Source of the DNA: Fasciolopsis buskii
Lineage: Eukaryota; Platyhelminthes; Trematoda; Plagiorchiida; Fasciolidae
DNA length: 64,000 bases
Direction: 5' to 3'
Assembly: GCA_008360955.1 (NCBI GenBank)
Contig: LUCM01010528.1
Coordinates: 1-64,000 of the forward strand
Under the pieces are notes generated by a model. The model was not told the origin of the DNA. It made no database searches and saw only the letters and a program-made list of their open reading frames with translations. The number at the start of each line of letters is the position of its first letter. The first letter of the stretch is position 1. Made by a program: the position numbers and the translations under genes. Positions 33,560-44,975 of this stretch are shown here, piece after piece.

Positions 33560-36260
33560 GCAATCTCATTCTCTCGCTTCACTCTTCGCGCGTCGGGTGA
33601 TCCGGCTTCGAGTGCTTGTGGTTAGGCTGGCGTTGGGATCATTCTAATTATGCGAGCTGAACTTGCACTAATAGACTGGATCCCAGACAACAGTCATTTA
33701 TGTACAGTTCGGTTGGACGGGTCTCTATGCATCAAAAGCACTTGATCGAAGCGTCGTTGTTTGCTCGTCGTACCTGTGTATGCGCCCATTGATTGCAGCT
33801 CCCTTGAGGCGAAAGACGAGTTCTGCAGGGGGCTTTCTAGATTATTGTTTGTTCAACAGGCGTTAAGGTCGTTGTTGATTTTAACGTCCTACATAGCTAC
33901 TTAGCGGAGACATCAGAGGCAGATTTTCTGTCGCAACCGATCGGACCATCCAAGTTTTTTGTAACCACTGACTGTTTCTGGGACACCAGTTTGTTGTCAT
34001 AAATGCAACATCGGTTCACCTGGTGCCCTCCTTCACCTTCAGTGCACTGGACTCAGATTGATCACATTACCACCGGCCATCGTTGGCACGGATCCGTATG
34101 GAATTTCCGGTCACTGGTCCGTACCTGTGGACTCAGATCATCTTTTGTTCCGAAGTTTTGTTTGTACCTAGTCTATGGCTACTCCAGCTGAAAAGCCACT
34201 TGCTGATAATGCTGATTTTAGACGATAATCGCTGACTACTGTTCCGGTTGAAACTCAGCGCGGTTGTCGTCTCAGCAAAGTTTCGAGGATCCGTGCGAAC
34301 ACTGGAAACAAATCAAAAAACCATGCACTCAGCAGCAGCTGCCAGGGAGGACCCCCTGTCATGTAAACCACACAAAGATGGATATCCTGAACTTCAGTCG
34401 CACTGTTAGATGCTCGCAAATCCGTCCCTCCGGATGCAACATGTGCGCGTAGATCTCTGAGACGTACACTGATCAGGAGTCTTAGAAACGACCGACAGCA
34501 ATGGTGGATAAGTGTTGCAAAGTGAGAAAAACTGCGGCTATCGGAAATAGTCGTAACCTTAACCGACTAATTAGGAATACTGGTCAACGGAAGCCGAGTG
34601 TAAGCAAAGTGGCTAACGAATCCGACAGCACACTGGCGCGTTAATCAGAATACTTTAAGGAGCAGCTTCGTTGGCTCACAGCCACGCTGGATCTTTCAAT
34701 TATGCCCCGCAAGCGAACAAATGCAGGTAGATACCAGCTCTTCATCCGAATAGGAAGTGATCAGGGAAATAGTTTTTCTTAAAAAGCTTAGGGAAGCTGG
34801 ATCAAGTATAGTGAAGAAGTGCTAATATAGGAGTTGTCGAAACTCCTTGGACCAATCTGATCAAGAGAAGGGATTCATAAGGACAGGTGTAAATCATTGA
34901 TTGTGCTGGGCATTAGATCCAAACTGCTCACGGTTATTATCTTTCACTGACTGTGTAGCACTCGCGAAAGGTGTATGCATGAAAATTGAGCAGTTTTCCG
35001 TTCCGGTTTGGGGTTGTATTGACCAAGTTTTTAGAGGTCTTAGAAAATAGGCACGTGTTCCACAGACCCACAAATTTTGTTTTTCTCGATTTGAAAGCGG
35101 CGTTCGATATAGTCGATGGTGCAATTCTTTGGCGCTGCCTCATTGAAGGGTGTGCTAGGGAAATTCGCTTCACTCATCCAATCTTTGTATGCCAGCAACC
35201 GAAACCGAATTTGTGCTTACAGAGATCTTTCATCTGAATTCAGCGCGACGAATGGTGTGCATCAAAGTTGTCACCTTTCACCTTTCCTTTTCAACGTTGG
35301 CACTAATATGGTTATGCAGGTAGCCCTGTCCTCAAATGAAAAAGAGGCATTGCTATTTGCTCAGACAGTAGTCTTTCTGACTTAATATCCGGACGATATG
35401 GTGTTATTGAGCGAAGATTCCAGTAAGTTGCGGGTTTTTCTCGATTGTCTCAATGGTAGTGATTATGTTTAGTATAAGTTTTTTCCTCCGAAGTATAAAA
35501 TGTTGCAATACTGGTTTGGCCCAACGCCTAACCTTGTTCTTGCAGGTGAACAACTGGGTGAGGTGGATAGATTTAGTTACTTGGGCAGTTGTATCTCATC
35601 TGGTGGGTCCTTGTGGCCGTGGTGGTTGTGTCTTAGCATATACAGCAAATCCGATTGGCATTTGCTAATTTGAGACATCTGTGGCCCCGGCTTGGCATCA
35701 GGTTATCGATCAGAGGTCGAGTATACATGACAGCGGTGAGACCATTGTTTCTCCATGGTTCCGAAACGTGGCCGCTGGTGTTTGGACACCGTTGTCTTGA
35801 TAGTATTAGTAAAATATGGTGGGAGCATTTTGTGTGTAACTCATAGGTCAGGCGTAGGCTACTGGGTCCTACTGTCCAGTCTTTAGAACAGATTTTGATT
35901 CATGGTAGGTTAATGTGGTTGAGACATGTTTTGCGCATGCTCACAAAATAACTACCTCATTTCAGGGTGGTTTTCGAGGCAGGTAATGATTGGAGGATGG
36001 TTCGGGGTGGCCATTCGACGACATGGGGGAAAAATAACTTTAACCAGTGGACTGGCTCGTGTAAGTGCAGTTGGACTACTGGGTTGGGGTCCACACGGTC
36101 CCTCGAAGAGATGGTTCGAGACAACAAGTGGCATCTCAATGCTGCAATCAATGGCGTTCTGACATTCGAAACCCGTCTTCTTCTGTATGATTCTTCAAGT
36201 TATTATGTTGCACTCCATTTTTCGTTGGTGCCCGATCTGTCATCTGTTTCGGAAGAGATT
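33560..36260 (+). mobile_element. RTE-like LINE, copy 2 (broken, internally deleted)
   Basis: The plus-strand domain order of RTE is kept. The endonuclease is seen as LIDWIPDNSHLCTVRLDGS (about 33,672-33,720), VPVYAPIDCSS, VVDFNVLHSYLAE (DFN block near 33,870) and WTQIDHIT (about 34,050). A linker with RKPSVSKVANESDS lies near 34,590. There is then a jump to FVFLDLKAAFDIVDGAILW at 35,080 (motif A), DLSSEFSATNGVHQSC (motif B), YPDDMVLLSEDSSKL at about 35,385 (motif C with alanine changed to proline), HRCLDSISKIWWEH and MWLRHVLRM. Many stops and shifts are present. Part of the fingers domain between about 34,870 and 35,000 is missing. Confidence 0.8.
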
Positions 36261-36339
36261 CTGTGAAATAGTGCTCAGAGCCAGAGTGCGCTGATGCAAG
36301 GTTACTGACTGTCCAGATTACAATGAACTGAATTGTAGA

Positions 36340-37330
36340 TGACGATTGTCATAATTTTAGAGTTAGACTTGTGACCCTCCCTCTCTTCATGAACTCAGAT
36401 TAGGGAACAAATCGTTTTTTCTTGTCACTTCGTGGGCCTGGATACGTGTCGTATGCATTATCGATAAGTTGACCCGATTTCTATCTGGTGCTTGTTTTTT
36501 ATCTTTGACAGAATCTGGTAGATTTTGGATTGTGAGCCACTTTAGTTTCATTGGGCCTGATTTGTTTTGCTGTTATCTCAGAGATACCTTCTGTATGCGG
36601 CGGGACGGTTTGTGTTATGGTTTGTTCGGGAACCCTCTCTCAATGTTGCTTTTTTAGCACTTTCGTCTGATGAAGTTTCGTTTCTCTTCTCGTTTCTCCA
36701 GTTAGATTGTGTTCTTTTGAAAAGTATCATAGTGTGCCTTTTTTGAAAGCTTGCTACGAGGTAATAAAATTGGGCCTGAGTGTACGCTTTAGCATCATAA
36801 CAATGTTACCAACTTGTTTTTATTTGTCTGTGTGATCAGGACATCTAGAAATGGTACACTGTCACTCCGTCCCGGCTCTACTGCGAATCCGATATCCGTG
36901 AAAATTTTGTTGCTGATGCCAAACCCTCGTTGCAGTTCAGGTCGTTTGACTATTACGAACGTGTAATCAACGTAGCGTAGTCATAATTTTGGCTTTTTAT
37001 CTTACAGGACATTTTCTACTTGCATTGCGACGAACCGGATTCTGTTGAACCCAGGGAGGACCTTTTCAGTTGCTCACAGAACGTGCCCTTGAACTTGCGA
37101 TGTAATTTTTTATGACGTACTTGAAGCATGAGTGCAGTGGGAAGGACATGTCATGCAGCCAATAGTACCCGCTACAATGAAGACGGGGACTGGCAAGCTT
37201 GGTCGTGAAACGTGGAGTGGCCTAGAATCACATACGGTCACACTAGGTCAGGTGTGGTAACGATCCGGCCAATAGCGAGTTGTTGTCTGCTATTTCGCAT
37301 ATATTCTCTGATTTTAGTCGTTGGTCCCAT
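36340..37330 (-). mobile_element. Penelope-like element, reverse transcriptase and linker remnant
   Basis: Minus-strand order: FKGTFCEQ near 37,090 (family: FNG.FYEQ..G), LRYVDYTFVIVKRPELQ at about 36,978-36,925 (family RYVDDTF; one catalytic aspartate is tyrosine here), and DIGFAVEP followed by VPFLDVLITQTNKN at 36,855-36,810 (family: FT.E.....PFLDVL). The linker block SEITAKQIRPNE near 36,580-36,560 follows, with VAHNPKS after it. The part from 36,760 to 36,340 has the same origin as 32,220-32,720. There is no intact frame. The right-hand limit is approximate; nothing certain is seen beyond about 37,170. Confidence 0.75.
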
Positions 37331-37914
37331 TGATATTCATCTAACAGTTCTTTTCCTGCTGGTCTCGGCAGGTCGGAAAGCGTTCTGGTATGAAAAAAGA
37401 TTGATTGTAAAACTTGTGTGAGAAAAACTGCTCACGGTAGTCAAAACGTCGGCGAATTACATCTATCACCAACACTGTTATTAACATTATATCATCCACA
37501 ATAAAAATAACTAAGAGTTCGAAGGGGATTATGGTTTTATCCTGTTCATTGTTTGTCCCATTTGGTTTCTCCCGGAATTGTAAAGCATTGTTAACTGAAT
37601 GCTCATTTTCTGTGGCGAGAGTTTCCGGTCCGTTTCAGAATTTTGGCCGGATAACACTGGTGTTCCTGATAGTGCAACTGTGCGATGTTTGAGTGATTGC
37701 CCTTCAGTTTCTAGCATTCATCTTTGATTATCTGACATAGTTGCACTGAGTCTCGTCCTAATTCTTTATGTTGGGTCTTCGTTGACTTCCCTATCGTCTG
37801 ATCCGTCTTGTGATGATGTATGCTTTTTCTATATGTTGCGCTTTGCTTGTAGTTACTGTGGCGCATCTCTTGTCCGCCGAAAAAATAATTTTATATGGTT
37901 CACCTCAGTTTTTG
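37331..37914. other. no identifiable gene
   Basis: Short frames only. It may hold the N-terminal part of the PLE, but no block is recognisable. Confidence 0.3.
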
Positions 37915-38125
37915 TAGTCCGATTTCTGACTTAACCGTTGTGATCACTTGTACGTTACTGTTACTCGGCTCAGTGCGATTGCAATACTGAGAACCCAGAT
38001 ACTCAACCGGTGCAACGAAAAGACAGTCGAGAGCCGTAGTAGGTTGAGTATATTTGTCAAGAGCATGTGAGAAAAGCGTGCATGAGCAACCTGCAAATGG
38101 CAACCGCGCTGGGCGGTCAACGTGT
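37915..38125 (-). repeat. LTR-like repeat, copy 2
   Basis: It matches 21,577-21,770 in the same orientation, with an extra block around ATTTGTCAAGAGCATGTGAG that the first copy lacks. Here no Gypsy pol accompanies it, so it may be a solo LTR or a fragment. It stops abruptly where a 5'-truncated RTE begins at about 38,126. Confidence 0.55.
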
Positions 38126-38665
38126 GACCGGGTGAGTAATGCGGAGGTCAGGAATCTAGTACTAAGTGCCAGTTCTGAGAATACCTTACTCAGAGTATGA
38201 AACTTAGTAGACTGTGCTGTTTGGGCCACGTGTTGCGTATGTCAAACACTCGTCTACCATATCGTGCCCTATTTGGCGTTCCTCCCACGGAGTGTAAGAA
38301 GCCGTGTGGAGGTCAACAGACGACGTGGCAACGTGGAATGAGAAAATGCACTTAAAGTAGGTGTCTCATGTCTTCGTGGTTTGGGTCGGAAATGCCCCTA
38401 AACTAGATGGTTGGAGACATCGAAGGAAAGGACAGTGAAACTTGAACAGTGGCGGTCGTATTGTCATTTTCTGTCTAATCAGAATGAATGAAAATTGTTT
38501 GTACCGTGACACTACGTCTGTTCTCTGCTGCAGCGTTCTTTTCCCGCTTGTGTAAGTTCGATCCATTTTCCTTTTGCATATTGCTTTTTGTAAAGAAAGT
38601 GGTCCTGAAAAAAAGCAGCAGTCAGTGGGGCTTGCCTTGCTCTTTATCGATGAATGATGGTGAAT
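38126..38665 (+). mobile_element. RTE-like LINE, copy 3 (5'-truncated 3' end)
   Basis: It aligns base for base over long runs with 27,645-28,195 of copy 1: GGTCAGGAATCTAGTACTA, GACGTGGCAACGTGGAATG, GGAGACATCGAAGGA and so on, up to CTTGCCTTGCTCTTTA and a GAT-like end. The coding frame has stops (for example after RKCT) that copy 1 lacks. Starting inside the C-terminal domain is the usual 5' truncation of LINE insertions. Confidence 0.85.
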
Positions 38666-39308
38666 TTGATTCCGTTCTTCACCTCCACTTAATCGAACAT
38701 CCACGGTTCCTCTGTAGGCTTGGTTCTACCCGGGTTGCCCAACTCGATGTAGGGGTTGACTTACGGGACCCTTCCCCGAGCCTTTGGTTAAACGATCTAA
38801 TCTACAAACTATTATGGCAGTCCGTTTATTTCGCATATAATCGTGTTCACATGCAACTGAAGTTGAGAAAACTGGCAAAAGCAGAATCGAGATATTATCA
38901 ATTTCTCGATTGTCAGATACGTTTACTTCCTATTTGCAATTTGTCCACTAAATTGCTTTTTGTTTCATTATTACTGAATTATAAGTAAATTCAAGTCCAA
39001 TATGGTATTCACGAGAAATCACTTTTCTTTTTCAGTTCCACCCTTTCAACTTCTGCATCCAATTCCGCTACAGTCGCGCCCGGGAAAAAGTACGATTGGG
39101 ATTCCCCAATCCAATCTTAGAGATTAGTTTGAACATTTCTGGTTATTTGGTTTCAGTACTGTAGTGTTTGTTTGAAATAAACATCATCAATAACAACATC
39201 GCTAGTCTCTATTCTCCTAACTTTGTCAGTGCATAAAAGCTGCGTGTCAGTTCATGTGTAGTTCAACAGACCTTGGGACTCAGCATGGGATAGCTCGTCA
39301 TGACATTA

Positions 39309-39311
<3 letters not shown>
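38666..39311. other. no identifiable gene
   Basis: The plus-strand frame running to 38,988 begins inside the RTE copy and then enters sequence without a recognisable domain. Nothing else is seen. Confidence 0.35.

Positions 39312-39354
<43 letters not shown>
39312..39354. repeat. (AT)n microsatellite
   Basis: A pure AT dinucleotide run of about 43 bases. Unlike the runs at 31.76 and 63.44 kb, no PLE end is visible beside it. Confidence 0.95.
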
Positions 39355-39357
<3 letters not shown>

Positions 39358-39487
39358 TATCTCAACTCTTCCAGATTGGCGGTGGCTGACGTCGTATAGG
39401 TCAGATGGAACCAAATGTGCTAGCGTTTTCGCTTATTTGATAGACTGATTAAGAAGCTGATCAAAATGTCCTACCCACCATTCAATT

Positions 39488-39711
39488 TTAGGCTCCTATG
39501 TTTTCACTAAGGCGGTCAATTTTTCTGAGAATCAGTCGGTCAACTGAAACAGTATCCTGTTTACCACGTTTAAATCGAGGACACAAACAGTACGAAGCAC
39601 CATGTAACAGTTCCACCTCTTCCACAGGTGGGTCGTATTTGGTCATTTGTGGTTGTTTCTTAAATAAGCTCTTGACCGCCAGGTGGAAAGGGTAACGCCT
39701 ATTGCGGATCT
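39488..39711 (-). CDS. candidate last exon with an ankyrin-like motif
   Basis: On the minus strand the frame is open from an acceptor (TATAATCAG, ending at 39,712) through 73 codons to a TAA at 39,488-39,490; the frame upstream is closed by a TAA, as expected at an intron edge. It reads IRNRRYPFHLAVKSLF, then a spacer, then EEVELLHGASYC. PFHLAV and VELL-GAS are the two halves of an ankyrin repeat (TPLHLA...VVKLLL..GA), here with a long insertion. A lysine/arginine-rich stretch follows. It may close the minus-strand gene suggested by other blocks up to 42,312. The ankyrin assignment is tentative. Confidence 0.38.
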
Positions 39712-42122
39712 CTGATTATACTAGAACACCCGTCCGCAGCTTACGGTTTCGATTGCAATGCACAATAGTGAGTGCAAGGCGTCGAGGAAAACAAATTCAT
39801 AATTCTCGGTGAGGAGTTTCTTCGATTTCAAGGGAATTAGGATAGTTTTCAGGAGTTTTCTATTCAGAAGCTGCAATTGGCTTTTCTTGCTTCATTATGC
39901 GGTGTCTTACTATATGAGACAACTTTTTCGAGAAGAAAACGACTTTCGCAGGCTCAACGAATAGGCTTCTGCCCTTACTAATATATTCCGGAGTACCAAA
40001 AATAGAAAAACTGGCATAGACATTTGATTGCGGTTTGGCAGCTCAAGCCATAATATGCAAAAGCAAATGAAGATCTGGGGTATTTGTCAATGCTTGCACG
40101 AGTTACGAGTCGAAGATGGTTATAGATCTTTGGAGTAGGCCGACGACCTCTCCAGAGGCTGTCTTTCTGATTAGGTTACCAATAGTGACAAGCCGGAACC
40201 TTGGCTTTATTCTTGGGCAGCTGTCACAGCTAACTCACATTTTTCGCGCATTCTGAAAGTAAAGAGGCGAGTTCTGAAGTGGGGTAAAATGAGCCATAGG
40301 CTTGACTCGGATACTATAAAATGTCATTATCAGTCTTCCTAGATCAACCGCAGAAAGATCGACTAATTGCGTCTGCAGCTTTTTCGTTTCCATGATGCAC
40401 AGACGAAGTATGAGGTGTAAAGCGGTAGTCCCATTTTTCAACGTAATATTTTGCTTTTCACTCTTTCACGCTGCTGATTTCCCCGGATGATGGAGACAGA
40501 TCGTAGGTCATTAACGAGTTTGAAATGACCTCAATGGGAGATGTCTTTGTTTTTGGCGCGGTTTTTATATAACAGCATAGGGTTGTTTTTATAAATGCCG
40601 AGGTAAATCACCCACTTAGATCCAGCTTCCTGGAGAAAATTGAAACCGGATTGGTATCTTGTTCATGGGTAACAGCAAAAGTATGGTCTCCGTGACAGTT
40701 AACAAGTCTGAAGGAATGCTTGCCAAACTGGCATTAAAAAAATGTTTTCCGACTGATCCGAGCAACGGCGATGCTTGATTGTGTACCATTGAGCAAACTG
40801 TGTCTGAAAAGTTGGAAATCCAAGGCAAATAGTAAGCCAATAGCCCCTATCTCGCCGTTGTCACTTAAATTGTTTTGATGGTTGGAGCTCCAGGTGAGCC
40901 TGTACGGGACGACGTACACTTCTCTTTTTCTCAGGTTCGTACGAACACGGCTTAGTGCATCATTCTTCCTTAATGGTGAATTTCTGATGATATCAGCGCA
41001 CCACACTTTTGTTTGGACTGCGTTGTGCAAGGTACTGTTGACCACGTGGAGATCGTGATCTTAATCTCAATGCTGGTGCTTGTTTAGCATTTACATGTGC
41101 AGAAGGTAGTTCCACGTGTCTAGCCGAATTTTCTAGGGCACAGTGCTTGTCTTCACTGGCCACCTTATCTTTGTTGCATGAAGTGAAAAGCTTGTACCTG
41201 GTTTCGTGCTTCGGCTAGTTCAGCTGGCGTAGCCCCATAGACTAGGACAGATTCCTCAATGTGCTCAACACCGCAATATCCTTTTTAAGCATCTAAGCCT
41301 GTTTGCCTGTAGCAATAAATTTGGTTAAGGGTTTGGATACCGTGGTCCTCCCCAATTTAATCCCAAATCCAATTGATTAAACCAATTTTCACATGTGAGA
41401 ATGGCGTGTCATATGGTGTCATATGGGCAATCCTTGGTAGAATAACATGGTACGTCCCAGTTTATGGCTGGATGGGTGGAGGAGGGAGGCCACACTATGT
41501 CCTGCTAAGTTTGTATACTTCGTCAACCGAATGGTGATGCTGCCGGGGTGAAACTGAACCAACCGAAACTCCGAGTAGGCAGGGTGAATCTCTGGCATTT
41601 TTGTATGCGCCGTAGAAATGCCAGTGTATAAAATGTTCCCAGTCCTAGCCCCTTTTAGTAACTTTTAGTCGTTGCTAACGCTGTGCAATTTTTAGCGAGA
41701 TCTATCATAAAGCGATCACCAGAGCGAAAAATAAGAAAATAGCGATCTTTGCTGAAAATCGAAGTGGCTAAAAAAGCAATACCGTTGGGGCTGCAGAGAA
41801 GCAAGAAATGGACTCAAAAGTTTGAACAACTTTCGGCGTGCCACGATCCCGTTGGGATTAAAACTTTTATTTTTCCAGGTCGAAAATGTCCCATATTGGC
41901 TGCTGATATGCTTTCCGACCAACGATAAACTTGAGGTGACCAAAAGTCACATGTCACAGACTCTTTATTGGGGAATCTACAGAACGGAGAACAGAAGTAC
42001 TAAAGCTATGAGAAAAGAAATTGCGTCTGTTTGGCAGCACAGACAGGATGAGGTTAGTGCCGTAGGATTAAAGAAAATCGCATATCTGAGCACATAACTA
42101 ACAAGAAAATGTAAGAACTTAC
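39712..42122 (-). other. coding-like blocks of a possible split or decayed minus-strand gene
   Basis: Several minus-strand stretches read like protein but change frame from one to the next. They are: 41,282-41,198 (GVEHIEESVLVYGATP then AELAEARNQ, ending at CAG|GTACAA); about 41,180-40,990 (a charged block ending RSRSPRGQQY..); 41,045-40,734 (SRVRTNLRKREVYVVPYRL); 40,840-40,616 (hydrophobic, SDLLTVTETILLLLP); and 40,441-40,235, which starts KNGTTALHLILRLCIME, like the first half of an ankyrin repeat, and ends at a GTGAGT donor. They may be exons of one gene or remains of a pseudogene. I cannot join them with confidence. Confidence 0.25.
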
Positions 42123-42312
42123 CCCACCTATACCGTGTGATGACAGTTTCTAGTCGTTCCCTTATGTTTGTGGTCAGCATGTTTATTGACGTTCCAGGTA
42201 GTTCAAGTGTTGCTCCCAGGGGATTCGTTCCCTGTGTAGTTCCCATATTCCCTGGAACTGTTGTGTTAATATTGTAGAACTCGCCCGTGTTCTTCTGACA
42301 TGTTTCACTCAT
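42123..42312 (-). CDS. candidate first coding exon, minus strand, unknown protein
   Basis: ATG at 42,310-42,312 is the first after an in-frame TAA. The frame runs 63 codons (MSETCQKNTGEFYNINTT..., polar, rich in T, N, G) to ...RLETVITRYRW and then a strong donor, G|GTAAGTTC, with the last exon base at 42,123 (phase 1). The 41,282 block to the left would continue in the right phase if its acceptor is the AAAAAG just before it, but that acceptor is weak. I do not recognise the protein. The strong donor and lack of bias against coding make it the best exon candidate on this strand. Confidence 0.4.
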
Positions 42313-44894
42313 CTTGATGATTTTGGTCGCATAAATTTAAGCTGGCTCATCGTTGAATTCACAATACGTCAATGTGCCCTGTATTAATATTTGGATTTTT
42401 TTCATCCACTTTAATTTACCCATAATTGTTATGCGCCGTCCACTGATTACCGGTAGAGTAGTTATATGTGGTATGCCTTTCAGTTTTCGTAGGTTGATTT
42501 ATAATATGAATTCCTTTGAGGTAGACTGTGGTTGACCACTATACCGACTGCTCTTCGGTTATACAATACATGGCATTACTGAGTTATTGCTAATCAAGTA
42601 TAGCTGTGCCCCGCAGCAAGCATAGCTCTTCACGTAGCTTGATGCATGGTCTCACTATGATATATCACGGGAAAAGTACCCATGAAAAATGTATGAACTG
42701 TATGGTATTGGACCACGGGTTTATGCAAGTGGACAACTTTCCTTCTGACCAAACCGGAAGAGTCTAAAAGCCGCCAACACAATGCGAAATTGATGAAACT
42801 AGTTCAGCCATCGACAGCAACAAGCGATTTCCCATTTTATCCCTCTTGACCGGAGCGAGATATTGGGGTATAGTGGCAAATCGTAGTGAAGAAGATACCG
42901 GTGGTTCGTTATCAAGCTTGACACATTAAAATCTATGATTCTATTCCACCACAATTTTCACGTCCCCCACCTCCTCTGGTGTCAATGGGGCATGCTTCTT
43001 CCACTGCAGTCGTAAGAGAGCAAGCGCAGACCGTTACGCAATGTGTTACGGATTCACGAGAATTTTCACAGTTCTTTTGCCAAAAAGTCGTTCGTAAAAC
43101 GAGTCGAATTTCTTTTTAATTAGCCTAATAAAGTTTACCGATGACCTACCAGGTGAGATGAGACTGATGGACAGCAGAAATTTCGGTTTGTTTAGGACCA
43201 AATGGCTTTATTTCGTACCACCTGTTGGTTACGTATATGAAAACTGTAACACTTAAGACTGTGGTTCAGGAGAAGGATTGCTGGTGTGATACGTTATTTG
43301 CAAATTGACGGGAACCAGCATGTTGAGCACCCTTCAGGACATCGATTGCATGCTGCTGAGGTCAAAATTTTGCTGAGTGTTACTTATATCTTTGGTAGTA
43401 GCTAAACGCTAAATTTGTAAGCAGTGCCTCAATTATTGTAAGTGTGGTCTACGCCATCCGATAATAGATCCAAGTTGGCCCTAATCGACAGGAAATTATT
43501 ATTCTCCCAAAAATTGTGAGTTGACAGTTTCAAAGTGACCTGTATTTATACAATTTTAGGCTCGGCCAACCTCAACTGAGTTTTAATGCATAAAGATGCG
43601 GCACTACTGCTCCAAACCTTGCCTTTTTGCTTGCTGGTTCGATCGCATTGGTGGCAGCTATACCGTCGATCTAGCACATCTTAATAGTCAAGTCCTTATT
43701 TGTTGGTAAGCAATTCAGGTTGTCGCTGCGTTTGTTGACCTCGAAGAAATTGGACCTTGACATGGGAAACGCGTGAGTCGCGTAACCAATATGCTTTTAT
43801 ATTGGGTTTCTAAAAGTGCCAGTTTTGGAGCTGTGAACTGCTTGGTCCATTCTCAAGTTGCGGATAAGTATTTCATTCGTGTCTGTCGCGATCCCGATTA
43901 CTGAGGGACTGTGAACAATCAGCGGCAGTGACCAATGACGTAGTTTTTTCCTAGTGTCATTTGCAAAATCATAAAGGTTTATATATTGTGATCTGATTAA
44001 TTGTATGCGCCTCTTGTGGGATTCCATAATCCATAGGTATATAAGTGGTCTAAGGAGTTGTGTTGCTCTCTCTCTGTGTGTATGGATTAGAACTCCACTT
44101 TGGTAATCGGCAGGTAAGTGATCAACTTCTTGGCATTTGGACGTAAGTTTCCAATTCTTCCACTGCCGGACACTTTTCCACTTGGCAGCCTATAATCGCC
44201 ATTGGCCTCCCGATAGCGATTAAAGATCTATAAAGCAAAAAGATATAAGACGAAAAGGAGCTATAACAGTGCATGGCTTTTCAGCAGATGGGAATGAAAC
44301 ACGCTCTATAAGCTGTTCCGCAATTTCTCTGTGGATATGATTTCTGGTCAAATAGGAGCTTTAGATTTCGTTAGGGAGGGGTGGGGGAATATTCAAGTTT
44401 TATAGCCAGACATTACGCTGAAAAGGAAGGGAATTGGTTACTTCATGCATAATGTTCAGTACTATTCAGTTTTTTGGAAGAGAAAATGAGAAATAGTCAC
44501 GGTATGTAGAGCACGGTGGGATACCTTTATGCGCACTGTCTGCAGTGAACTGAGTGCCAGACAACGTATTTGTGAGTGATGAATATTGTCAATGAATATC
44601 ATTACTGTGAGCTTAGGATGGACCTTGCTGTGACGGGATGGGATTAGTTGACTAAACTTTTGGTCGATATGTCACTGCGAGGAAGGCGTGCAACCAAAGA
44701 GACAGAATTCATGAAAGTACGATGTTTGGAAGCGTAAGTTCCTGAGAAGTCGAAATTAAAAGGCGGAACACGGGAGGTCATGCGCCCAGTTTTTATGAAG
44801 ATTTGGGTTGGATGGTTGAAACAGCTATATCACTTCAGGATACTTGACTAGGTCCAAACACTTTGCTTATTCCTCATTGAGTAATAGTAAAATG
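42313..44894. other. no identifiable gene
   Basis: Mostly AT-rich sequence. A minus-strand frame at 43,797-44,027 (76 codons, starting MESHKRRIQLIRS) is free of low complexity and could be coding, but has no known domain or clear splice border. A TC/TG-rich run lies at about 44,065-44,080. Confidence 0.35.
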
Positions 44895-44975
44895 GATGGC
44901 GGGCTTGGGGATTTGAACCCTCAGTTGCGGATAATTGAACGTCTTGAAGGTCAAACGATGTTGTCTTCTCGGTTG
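44895..44975 (-). repeat. possible tRNA-like SINE head, degraded
   Basis: The minus strand contains GAGGGTTCAAATCCCC (B-box-like) preceded by CGTTTGACCTTCAAGACGTT. This resembles the tRNA-like part at 48,197-48,287 (GCGTTTGACT...GGGTTCGCGTCCC). No A-box can be recognised and the T-arm stem does not pair, so this is weak. Confidence 0.3.

Noticed and set aside
32598..36680. TCTGATGAAG strings at about 32,600 and 36,669 as possible hammerhead cores in PLE pseudo-LTRs
   Set aside because: Both fall in the same coding linker of minus-strand PLE copies and lack a GAAA box with a pairing helix II.
41880..41935. Plus-strand mini-exon VENVPYWLLICFPTNDKLE with a strong TTTTCCAG acceptor
   Set aside because: Only 19 codons, ordinary donor, and it lies opposite the minus-strand gene candidate. 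No partner exon on the plus strand was found.
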